This document shows positions 1-6,613 of a stretch of DNA of 34,114 bases, piece by piece (the stretch's first letter is position 1; every line of letters begins with the position of its first letter). Made by a program: the position numbers and the translations under genes. Where the stretch lies: assembly GCA_026388375.1 (NCBI GenBank), contig JAPLJX010000197.1:1-34114 (forward strand). Direction: 5' to 3'. Source of the stretch: Deltaproteobacteria bacterium. Lineage in GTDB: Bacteria; Desulfobacterota; Syntrophia; Syntrophales; UBA5619. The notes under the pieces were generated by a model. That model searched no databases. It had not been told where the DNA came from and saw nothing but the letters and a program-made list of their open reading frames with translations.

Positions 1-490
1 CGCCATCGCCTCCCCGCAGTTCCCTGTGAATGCGGAACCGACGCACAGGTAGAGGACCCGGGGATAACGGTCCAGGACGCTCTGATAATGCCCATGGCGC
101 TCGAAGACGGAGGCCTGTGCGGTGGAGACCTTTACGCCCCTGCGCATGACCGCATAAAGCTCCTCCGGGGCGAAATGGGTCTCGGGGAGGGATCTTTCCC
201 CGACGGTGATGTAGCTCTCCAGGATGGTCACCCCCAGATCCGCCGTGATCTCGCGGCTGATGGAACCTGCGGCGTCCGTCATGATATGCACGGCCTGTTC
301 GACCGGCCGCCGACGAAAAGAACGGACCTGGGCACCCAGATCGTCGGCGGACCACCGGACTATCTTTCCGAAGGCGGCGAGATCACCCCGGGCCTCCCTG
401 CCGTCGCGGGCGTGGAGATGGACCTTCAAATACTCCCCGTCCCGCAGGACGACAACGCTTTCCCCGACGGCGGAAATCCCCCGGAGAGCG
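1..490 (-). pseudogene. DegV (fatty-acid-binding, FakB-like) half of a broken DAK2-DegV fusion; runs off the window
   Basis: On the minus strand, the frame whose codons begin at 433-435 and run down to position 1 has no stop and reads as a DegV domain. It has HIMTDAAGSISREITADLG, then ILESYITVGERSLPE, then the substrate-loop-like region VSTAQASVFERH, then LCVGSAFTGN near the window edge. DegV/FakB proteins bind a fatty acid that a DAK2 (FakA-type) partner phosphorylates. No start codon with a ribosome site is visible for this half, and it is exactly the continuation expected for the DAK2 gene at 426-1223 if one 56-bp repeat copy is removed. I therefore read it as the second half of one gene split by a frameshift. 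About 144 residues are visible; the rest lies outside the window. Family assignment is confident; whether the half is still translated is unknown. Confidence 0.75.
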
Positions 491-1223
491 CCCCGTCCCG
501 CAGGACGACAACGCTTTCCCCGACGGCGGAAATCCCCCGGAGAGCGTCCCCGGCTTCGCCTTCGACCCGGAGCACCGTATCCACGCAGCAGCCCGTTTCC
601 CCTTCCTCCGAAAAGGACGGAGAAACCTTGAGATAACCCTTGAAAATCTCCGTGACGGGTCTGAATCCGTCGCCGTCCCCCGCAAGGACGCTGAAAAAAC
701 CGTCCAGGTAGATGAAGATGCCCAAGGCGCCAGCATCGACGACGCCGGCAGCTTTGAGCTTCGGCAGGAGTTCCGGCGTGGAGAGCACCGCCCTTTCGAT
801 TCTTTGGAGCACCCGCTCGCGCCAGGGCGCATCGGCCATCGCCGGACTTTCCTCCACGGCCTCCGCCAACGCATCGAAAACGGTCAGCATCGTGCCCTGT
901 TTTGGGTCGTTCACCGCCTGCCAGGCGCGGTCCCGCCCCTGGCGAACGGCGACGGCGAGGTCTCGGGCCGAATCGGCCATGAGGAGACCGGAGAAAAACC
1001 GCGCGGCAATGTTCCCGGAATTTCCCCGGGCCGACAGCAGCAGCTCCCGGATGATCCGCTCCCGCCCCTGAGCCGACTGCCGCAGCGGGGAGAGACTGAC
1101 CACGAGGTTCCGTCCCGTATCGCCGTCGGCCACGGGAAAGACGTTGATCTCGTCCAGAAGGTCGGCCCAGGCGGCGACCCTTTCATAACCTGCGATCAAG
1201 GCCTGCGGGAAAGGCGTTTCCAT
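426..1223 (-). CDS. DAK2/FakA-like kinase domain protein (N-terminal half of a DAK2-DegV fusion, frameshifted)
   Basis: The product is about 265 residues from ATG at 1223, starting METPFPQALIAGYERV. It carries the DhaL/DAK2 nucleotide-binding signatures: NVFPVADGDTGRNL (the Asp cluster that binds Mg-ATP), LLLSARGNSGNI, and VVDAGALGIFIYLDG. FakA-type proteins phosphorylate fatty acids carried by DegV/FakB proteins in the cytoplasm. The first ~240 residues are canonical. The last ~22 residues are a frameshifted tail created by the duplication at 435-546, and translation stops at 426-428. The ATG lies only 2 bases past the stop of the upstream thioesterase, so the genes are probably co-transcribed and translationally coupled. 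An upstream extension of the frame to 1421 overlaps the thioesterase antiphase and is not supported. The domain call is firm; a role in phosphorylating the cluster's own acyl product is inferred from context. Confidence 0.8.
   Translation of the reverse strand: METPFPQALIAGYERVAAWADLLDEINVFPVADGDTGRNLVVSLSPLRQSAQGRERIIRELLLSARGNSGNIAARFFSGLLMADSARDLAVAVRQGRDRAWQAVNDPKQGTMLTVFDALAEAVEESPAMADAPWRERVLQRIERAVLSTPELLPKLKAAGVVDAGALGIFIYLDGFFSVLAGDGDGFRPVTEIFKGYLKVSPSFSEEGETGCCVDTVLRVEGEAGDALRGISAVGESVVVLRDGALSGGFPPSGKALSSCGTGSI
435..546. repeat. Perfect 56-bp tandem duplication (435-490 and 491-546)
   Basis: The 56 bases starting at 435 recur without change at 491. Because 56 is not a multiple of three, the second copy shifts the reading frame between the DAK2 and DegV domains. 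The DAK2 start (1221-1223) is in the frame with remainder 0 modulo 3, and the DegV codons are in remainder 1; removing 56 bases converts one to the other. This could be a recent mutation, a reversible slippage switch, or an assembly artefact. Confidence 0.95.
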
Positions 1224-1225
1224 CT

Positions 1226-1639
1226 TTAGAACCCCAGGGCCCGGCGTATCTCTTCCGGAATCGTATAAACCATTTCCATTTCCGGGGCCAGGACAGCGGC
1301 CTGTTCCGTCGTCCCGCGGGCGCAGACCGTTTGGTCCGCAACGAGGCGGATTTCGAAGGCGACGACGATCTTCGTGCGGGCGTCCTTCACGGTGGCCCGG
1401 CAGATGAATTCGTCGCCCCACCGGAGGGGATGGATGTGTTTGACGGCGCTCCGGATAATCGGGAATACGTACCGCGTCCGTTCATGGAAGGCGAACAGAT
1501 CGACACCCAAACCGTCGAAGAGTTCGGAACGAGCGATATCGAAATACTTCAGATAGTTGCCGTGCCAGACGATCTGCATCGGATCAAGATCGAAAAACGG
1601 CACCTTCATCTTTACTTCGTGACTCTGGCTTTTTTGCAC
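1226..1639 (-). CDS. Hot-dog acyl-CoA/ACP thioesterase (4HBT, YbgC-like)
   Basis: This 137-residue protein has the single hot-dog fold of the 4-hydroxybenzoyl-CoA thioesterase/YbgC family. The active-site region is FFDLDPMQIVWHGNYLKYF, with the catalytic Asp (LDP) followed by the VxHxNY element, and the protein has the usual family length. It would hydrolyse an acyl-CoA or acyl-ACP thioester in the cytoplasm, releasing a chain made by the ketosynthases upstream. The start is GTG at 1639, with an AGAAGGAG-type site about 11 bases upstream (1651-1658). An ATG at 1649 is out of frame. The gene ends 2 bases before the DAK2 start. Its upstream neighbour is now the ATPase at 1738, but a short coding-like tail (1642-1737) suggests a different gene originally preceded it. 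Confidence 0.85.
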   Translation of the reverse strand: MQKSQSHEVKMKVPFFDLDPMQIVWHGNYLKYFDIARSELFDGLGVDLFAFHERTRYVFPIIRSAVKHIHPLRWGDEFICRATVKDARTKIVVAFEIRLVADQTVCARGTTEQAAVLAPEMEMVYTIPEEIRRALGF

Positions 1640-1641
1640 GT

Positions 1642-1737
1642 TTACCCATTCTCCTTCTGAAAGCCGTTCCCGGAAATTTCGCGGGCCAAAACCTCGATGG
1701 CCACGTCCACCACCCCCGGGCGCGTTCCATCTCCCGC
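1642..1737 (-). pseudogene. Possible 3' remnant of a cluster gene, truncated by the ATPase insertion
   Basis: Between the ATPase stop (TAG, 1738-1740) and the thioesterase there is an open minus-strand frame reading GTRPGVVDVAIEVLAREI, then SGNGFQKENG and TAA. It is in frame with the ATPase. It has protein-like composition, and the thioesterase ribosome site is embedded in its last codons, as in tightly packed operons. I do not recognise the family. It could instead be non-coding sequence that happens to be open. Confidence 0.3.
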
Positions 1738-3045
1738 CTACTCTTGCGGCGGATTTATTGAAAATGCTGCATCTGCAATCGAAAACGCCTCCTCAAACAT
1801 CAGTTCCCAGTACGGAAGGCACCGCACCCGCGTTTCGCCCACCATGGCCTCATCGCTGAGACTCTTGTTGACGATATAGCCGCTCTCCGGATGATAACGC
1901 TCAAGGAATCCACGGTACGAGCGCGGGGCCTCAAGCTTTTTCATGTCGCTGTACTTGACCTCCAGTGGTGTCACGGCAGCCCCGCGCCGGATGACAAAGT
2001 CAACCTCGGCCTTATCCTTGGTGCGCCAGAAGTGGATCGTCGTATCCGCCAGGGGGAAGCGTTCCGTCAGCAGCGCGTGGATCGCGTTTTGAAAGACGAA
2101 TCCGGCCTCGCTGTCCGAGATGCCGCCGAAGCTGCCCGATGCGAAATTGCGCAGGCCGATATCGCAGAAATAGTAGACCGGCGCTTTGGTTATCTCTTTT
2201 CTGATGTTGGTGAACCAGGGGCTTACCTTCCGGACCATGAAGGTCTTTTCCAGATACCAGGGATAGGTTTTGACCGTGGGCAGGGAGAGCCCCAGGGTAG
2301 CGGACAGTTCGGAATAGCTGACCATCTTCCCGGTCTGGCTGGCCAGCACCCTCACGAGGTTGCTGAAACTGTCGCTCTTTTCTACCCGGAGGAGGTAGAC
2401 AATGTCCTTTTCCAGATAGCTGCGGAAAATCTCGTTGATGGTGGCCAGCTTTTCCTGGTGTGTTTCCGCCAGCACAACGCGTGGATAGCCGCCGTACATG
2501 AGGTATTCCCGGAAGAGCTGCTCTGTTCTTGCCGGCTCGGCGCGGAAAAATTCTCTGAGCCGGTCCGCGTATCGGTAACCGGTTCGGAAATCAGCGAACT
2601 CGCCAAAGCCGACCGTCGCAAGCTCGAATACGCGCTTTCTGCCGGCCAGCGACTCGCTGATCTTCTCCTTCAGCTCGATGCTTCCCGAGCCGGAGACCAC
2701 AAACTTCCAGGGGAGACCCTGATCGTACAGACCCTTCAGAAACAGCCCGGCGTTCTCCTTACGCTGGATCTCGTCAATAAAGACCACGCCGCCACTGCCC
2801 AGTTCCAAGCGAATCTTCTGGATAAGCGCGCCTTGAGACGCGAGGTGGCGGAAGTCGTCCTCAACATCCAGATTGAGCCAGAGGGTATTTCGCCCTCCGG
2901 AGCGAAGTTGGGCATCGAGTTGCTTGAGGATGGTTGTCTTACCCGATTGACGCGGCCCGACCAGCATGGTTATCTCGGGATGATCAAGATGCTCCGTCAG
3001 CGCTGTCATGAGCCGACGCCGTATGTACTGGTTCTCTGTATTCAT
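1738..3045 (-). CDS. AAA-family ATPase with DUF4143 domain (AAA_14/DUF4143)
   Basis: This 435-residue protein begins MNTENQYIRRRLMTAL. It has a Walker A loop MLVGPRQSGKTT at about residues 28-40, a Walker B element GGVVFIDEIQRKENAG, and a sensor-like FVVSGSGSIELKE. A C-terminal DUF4143 nuclease-like region follows, including YYFCDIGLRNFA and the strand THFWRTKDKAEVDFVIRRG with downstream PLEVKYSD. These proteins are common, often mobile bacterial ATPases of unsettled function. It has no evident metabolic link with the flanking lipid genes, sits in an AT-rich setting and carries its own promoter, so it looks like an insertion in the block A operon. There is no Shine-Dalgarno site, and the predicted transcript starts at or next to the ATG, so translation may be leaderless. 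Confidence 0.85.
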   Translation of the reverse strand: MNTENQYIRRRLMTALTEHLDHPEITMLVGPRQSGKTTILKQLDAQLRSGGRNTLWLNLDVEDDFRHLASQGALIQKIRLELGSGGVVFIDEIQRKENAGLFLKGLYDQGLPWKFVVSGSGSIELKEKISESLAGRKRVFELATVGFGEFADFRTGYRYADRLREFFRAEPARTEQLFREYLMYGGYPRVVLAETHQEKLATINEIFRSYLEKDIVYLLRVEKSDSFSNLVRVLASQTGKMVSYSELSATLGLSLPTVKTYPWYLEKTFMVRKVSPWFTNIRKEITKAPVYYFCDIGLRNFASGSFGGISDSEAGFVFQNAIHALLTERFPLADTTIHFWRTKDKAEVDFVIRRGAAVTPLEVKYSDMKKLEAPRSYRGFLERYHPESGYIVNKSLSDEAMVGETRVRCLPYWELMFEEAFSIADAAFSINPPQE

Positions 3046-3051
3046 GGTTTT

Positions 3052-3079
3052 ATTTTAGCACGAGAATTTGTAATGTCAA
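3052..3079 (-). promoter_or_regulatory. Sigma-70-like promoter of the DUF4143 ATPase, probably leaderless
   Basis: Read on the minus strand, TTGACA (3079-3074) is followed after 16 bases by TAAAAT (3057-3052). Only 6 bases separate the -10 box from the ATG at 3045, so the transcript would begin essentially at the start codon. No ribosome-binding site is present. Confidence 0.6.
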
Positions 3080-3170
3080 TTTACTTTTACGGATTTTTGC
3101 ACCTTCCTTTTTTATTTGGCTGCCTTCATGATTGGACAGACAGATTCAAACTCTTTTTCTCACATATTTG

Positions 3171-4463
3171 TTAGCCTTTTGTTGTCTCGCCGACCGTTCC
3201 CGGCTCTCCTTCGCGGCCGAACCGGCGGACGGCAAGCTCGCGCCGCCGGGGGCGGAAGGTCCCGTCCGCCTTCTCCCTCTCCACGACCTGCTTGAAGAGC
3301 TTGAACATCTTGTAGTTCTGGGGTTCGTCCCGGTAAAAGGTCTCCCAGGCGTAGGTGAGCAGTTCCTGGAGGCGCTCCGGACTCATGTGACGCGGATGGA
3401 AGACAACCCGGTCGGCCGTATAGGCGTCCCAATCGTAGGTAAGGATCCGCTTCTCCCTCTCGAAATCTTCGAACGCCCGGGTATGGGGAAAGGGGGTGAG
3501 CACGGTGAACTCGGCCAGATCCAGCCCGATCTCCAGGATAAAGTCGATGAGCCGCTTGATGTCATCCTCCGTGTGCTGGTCCAGCCCCAGCAGGACCGTC
3601 CCCTCCACGGCGATGCCGTGGTCGTGATATCGCTTCACGCGGTCGCGGATGCGATCGGACGTGTCGAAGACGGCCTGATAGACATACCAGGCCCCCGCCC
3701 GGGCGGCCAGGTCGAGAACCTCGTCGTCCTCCTCGATCGGATGGCAGCACCATTTTTTCTTCAGCGGGATCATCTCGGTAAAGAGGTCGATCTCCCACTG
3801 GCGGTCCTGGGCCAGCGAGTTGTCGACGATGAACAGGCGGTTGTTGTCGATCGCGGCCATCTCCGCGATCACGCGGTCCACCGGCCGGGGACGGAACAGC
3901 CTCCCGCCCAGATAGCTGACGCAACAGGGGTAGCAGTTGAACCGGCAGCCCCGGGAGGCGTGCACGAGATCCACCATCTGTATCCCCTTGTAATTGTAGA
4001 AATCCCTTTTGAGGATATCGCGCCGGGCGGGGCCGATGATCTCGGTCGGCGGCGGCGCGGCGAAGAAGTCGTAGACGGGCTTGAGGCAGCCCCGCCGCCA
4101 GTCGGCGAACACCTCCTCCATCCGCCCCTCGGCCTCGCCCAGGAAAACGGCGTCGGCGTGTTGCCTTGTCCCTTCGGCATGGAGCATCGTTCCAATGCCG
4201 CCGCAGATCACCTTGAGGCCGCGTCGGCGGTAGTCGTCCGCGATCTCCCAGCCCCGTTTCATCTGGCAGGTCAGCATCATCGAGACGCCGACAAAATCGA
4301 CGCCGTCGTCCACGGGAAGGGGTTCCACGTTCTCGTCGATGAACTCCACCTCCCAATCCGGCGGCAGGGTCGCGGCAAAGACCACCGGACCGTGCGGGGG
4401 CAGGTGGAACTCCGTCTGCCGCTCCAGCTTCTGCCAACGCGGGTAAATGAGCCGAAATTTCAT
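3171..4463 (-). CDS. B12-binding-domain radical SAM protein
   Basis: This 430-residue protein starts MKFRLIYPRW. An N-terminal Rossmann-like cobalamin-binding-type domain (roughly residues 1-140, with DFVGVSMMLTCQMKRGWEIA and VICGGIGTM) is followed by a radical SAM barrel. The [4Fe-4S] motif is in SRGCRFNCYPCC (CxxxCxxC, about residue 178). The classic DxHxxG cobalamin motif was not seen, as in many proteins of this group. Such enzymes perform radical methylations, ring formations or other rearrangements on lipids and polyketides. The ATG overlaps the upstream lipoprotein stop as ATGA, indicating a tight operon with the lipoprotein, LolA-like protein, FabG and ligase. The substrate is unknown; the acyl product of this cluster is an inference. 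Confidence 0.85.
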   Translation of the reverse strand: MKFRLIYPRWQKLERQTEFHLPPHGPVVFAATLPPDWEVEFIDENVEPLPVDDGVDFVGVSMMLTCQMKRGWEIADDYRRRGLKVICGGIGTMLHAEGTRQHADAVFLGEAEGRMEEVFADWRRGCLKPVYDFFAAPPPTEIIGPARRDILKRDFYNYKGIQMVDLVHASRGCRFNCYPCCVSYLGGRLFRPRPVDRVIAEMAAIDNNRLFIVDNSLAQDRQWEIDLFTEMIPLKKKWCCHPIEEDDEVLDLAARAGAWYVYQAVFDTSDRIRDRVKRYHDHGIAVEGTVLLGLDQHTEDDIKRLIDFILEIGLDLAEFTVLTPFPHTRAFEDFEREKRILTYDWDAYTADRVVFHPRHMSPERLQELLTYAWETFYRDEPQNYKMFKLFKQVVEREKADGTFRPRRRELAVRRFGREGEPGTVGETTKG

Positions 4464-5215
4464 GGAATCCTCTTTCCTTTCCCATTTCCGCTTCCGGGGT
4501 CGGAAGGTTCCTCGCCGGGAGGCGTTCCCGCGGGGGTCGGCCCGGAATCGTCGCCCAGGGCCTCGCTTTCCAGAAGCCTGAGCCGCAGCGTATAGGACAG
4601 CCAGCCGCTGCTTTGGATCTCCAGCGTGTCCGCCAGACCGGGCCTCTCCGGGAGGGGCATTTTTACCCTTTTTAGGAGCTCTTGTCCAGTCCCATAAAGG
4701 CGGATCGCCATGACGCCGCCCTTGAACGTCAGAACCTCCACGAGCCGCCCGTCGGCGCGTTCGAAGCGGCAGATCAGGGCGCCCGCTTCCCCCTCGCCCC
4801 AGGCCGTCGGCGCCTCTCCGGGCGGGAAAAAGGCCAGACGGATATCCTCCGCCAGCGCCTCTGCAAATGCAGGCGCGTCGCAGGGCGGCACGGCCCGGTG
4901 GACGGTCAGCGTCTCCCCCGCTTCGGCGTCGAACAGCACAAACCCCTCGATCGTCATCAGCGCCGTCCGGAAACCCCGCGTCCGGGGATCAGCCACCAGC
5001 ATCCCGACGGCCGTCCCCTTCGCGCCATCGGGCATGACCGTTTCCAGCGCGTGAACGAGCCGGTACTTCCCCGGCAGGAAGGGCCGCCGGCAGCCTTCCA
5101 GCACGGCGCTTTTCCGGGCCGGGTCGAGGGGCGTCAGGGGTTTCAATCCCGTGCAGGCGCCTACGGTCAGGAGCAGAAGGAAAAGCGGAAAAAGACGGCG
5201 GGGCATCACGTTCAT
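4460..5215 (-). CDS. Outer-membrane lipoprotein of aryl-polyene-type clusters (DUF3261-like)
   Basis: This 251-residue protein has a signal peptide with a lipobox, LFLLLLTVGACTG, placing the lipidated Cys near residue 21. The mature part is rich in beta-strand and includes FRTALMTIEGFVLFDAE and ALICRFERADGRLVEVLTF. The last ~25 residues are a Pro/Gly/Ser-rich tail with no clear fold. LolA-type carriers and DUF3261-like lipoproteins recur together in aryl-polyene-like clusters, where they are thought to take the lipid product to the outer membrane. Coding overlaps LolA by 4 bases (ATGA) and the radical SAM gene by 4 bases, so the three are translationally coupled. The DUF3261 family name is my best match by length, context and general pattern, not a verified hit. 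Confidence 0.65.
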   Translation of the reverse strand: MNVMPRRLFPLFLLLLTVGACTGLKPLTPLDPARKSAVLEGCRRPFLPGKYRLVHALETVMPDGAKGTAVGMLVADPRTRGFRTALMTIEGFVLFDAEAGETLTVHRAVPPCDAPAFAEALAEDIRLAFFPPGEAPTAWGEGEAGALICRFERADGRLVEVLTFKGGVMAIRLYGTGQELLKRVKMPLPERPGLADTLEIQSSGWLSYTLRLRLLESEALGDDSGPTPAGTPPGEEPSDPGSGNGKGKRIP

Positions 5216-5853
5216 TCCACGTTCTCAAACAGGGAGGCAGGCAGGGAGCGGTTGAGCCGCACCTGACTGAAATCCAGTTCGGTGAAGGAGCGTTCGTCCT
5301 CCACCACCCGGACGCCCTTCATCACGCCCGCCTGCTCCCGGGAAAGGGTCAGTTCGATCCGCCGGATCATCTTGCCCCAGGAGGGTTCCCGCGGTACGAG
5401 CGTCACCCGCGGCTCGGGATCGGCCGACAGCGAGGCCTGGAAACGGGGGTTGGCGTCGAACCGGCCCTGCTGCCAGTTCACGATCTCCTCCAGGACCACC
5501 CGCATGGCGGTTAGCGACGCGCCGGTCTCCTCGCGCCAGCCGCCCGGATCCCGCAGGTAGCGCTTCACGGCGCCGCCGTTCATGATCAGGACGCTCCGGA
5601 CGGGACGGTCGTATTCCCAGCGGAGCGAGCCTGGGGCCTGGAAGAAAAATCGCCCCTCGGAGACAAACGGCTTTGTCAGCATCGGCAGCGTCTTCTTCTG
5701 CACGAAGCGGGCCTCGACGGAGGTGATCCGGCGGGAGGCCTCGCGGAGCCCTTCCCAACTGTCGGCCCAGGCAACAAGGAGCGGCAGCAGCAGGATCAGA
5801 CCGAAAAGGGAGATAACCAGGCGGCGCGCCTTGCCGGAAAAAGTTCTCTTCAT
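5212..5853 (-). CDS. LolA-like outer-membrane lipoprotein carrier
   Basis: This 213-residue protein has an N-terminal signal/membrane segment (RLVISLFGLILLLPLLVAWA). LolA-family landmarks follow: a segment near residue 45 with TSVEARFVQKKTLPML, then FVSEGRFFFQAPGSLRWEY, the strand VRSVLIMNGGAVKRY, and the C-terminal RIELTLSREQAG. LolA proteins ferry lipidated cargo through the periplasm. Cluster-specific paralogues with low similarity to housekeeping LolA are typical of aryl-polyene-like loci and probably carry the cluster's own lipid. The gene starts 2 bases after the fabG stop. Confidence 0.8.
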   Translation of the reverse strand: MKRTFSGKARRLVISLFGLILLLPLLVAWADSWEGLREASRRITSVEARFVQKKTLPMLTKPFVSEGRFFFQAPGSLRWEYDRPVRSVLIMNGGAVKRYLRDPGGWREETGASLTAMRVVLEEIVNWQQGRFDANPRFQASLSADPEPRVTLVPREPSWGKMIRRIELTLSREQAGVMKGVRVVEDERSFTELDFSQVRLNRSLPASLFENVE

Positions 5854-5855
5854 GC

Positions 5856-6584
5856 TCAGATCATCCCCCCGTTCACGGAGATGACCTGGCCGGTGATGTA
5901 GGAGGCGTCGTCGGAGCAGAGGAAGCGGACCACCTTCGCCACCTCCTCGGGCCGGCCGATCCGCCCCATCGGGATCATCTGCTTGATGTTTTCCACCGGG
6001 GCGTCCCGGATCATCTCCGTATCGATCGGTCCCGGCGCCACGACGTTCACCCGGATACCGAGCCGGGCGACCTCGGAACTTAGGACGCGGCTGGCGGCGA
6101 TGAGACCGGCCTTGGCTGCGGCGTAATTGGCCTGCCCCCGGTTGCCGACCAGGGCCGAAACGGAAGACAGCGAGACGATGGAGCCGCTTTTTCGGCGCAG
6201 CATCTTGCGCAGGACCGGCTTGGTCATGTTGTAGAAGCCGTGGAGGGTCGTATCGATCACCGCGTCCCAGTCCCTCCGGGGCATCATCAGGAAAAGACCG
6301 TCCGCCGTCACCCCGGCGTTGTTCACCAGCACGTCGATCCGTTCCAGCCGCCCGAGGAGGTCGTTCATCGCGCCTTCCGCCTCGGCGGCGTTGCCGACGT
6401 CGAACTTTACCGCCTCACCACTCCCGCCAGCCTCCCGAATCAGCCGCAGGGTCTCCGCCGCCGCCTCGTCGTTGGTTTTATATGTGATTACGATTTGGTA
6501 CCCGTGCGCGGCCAGTTCGACGGCGATGGCCCGACCGATTCCACGGCTGCCGCCCGTAACGACGGCAATCTGCGGTTCACTCAT
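5856..6584 (-). CDS. fabG: 3-oxoacyl-ACP reductase (FabG-type SDR)
   Basis: This 242-residue short-chain dehydrogenase has the NADP-binding TGGSRGIGRAIA at residues ~10-21, NNAGVT at ~89, the catalytic Ser in SLSSVSALVGN, and the YAAAK catalytic Tyr/Lys pair. The C-terminus is GQVISVNGGMI, typical of FabG. It would reduce the 3-oxoacyl-ACP made by the paired ketosynthases at 8216-10730. The start is ATG at 6584 with GGGAGAGGGA upstream. It sits 29 bases after the ligase gene and 2 bases before the LolA-like gene. Because it is embedded in the cluster it is probably a dedicated rather than the housekeeping reductase. Confidence 0.9.
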   Translation of the reverse strand: MSEPQIAVVTGGSRGIGRAIAVELAAHGYQIVITYKTNDEAAAETLRLIREAGGSGEAVKFDVGNAAEAEGAMNDLLGRLERIDVLVNNAGVTADGLFLMMPRRDWDAVIDTTLHGFYNMTKPVLRKMLRRKSGSIVSLSSVSALVGNRGQANYAAAKAGLIAASRVLSSEVARLGIRVNVVAPGPIDTEMIRDAPVENIKQMIPMGRIGRPEEVAKVVRFLCSDDASYITGQVISVNGGMI

Positions 6585-6613
6585 GATTCCCTCTCCCTAT
6601 GTTTTCCCGGCGT

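Noticed and set aside
1891-3174. Long plus-strand open frame (427 codons) opposite the ATPase
   Set aside because: It is antisense to a clear AAA/DUF4143 gene and has no domain, ribosome site or sensible composition.
3132-4595. Long plus-strand open frame (487 codons) opposite the radical SAM gene
   Set aside because: It is explained by high GC content of the antisense strand; the minus-strand frame has the CxxxCxxC motif and operon overlaps.
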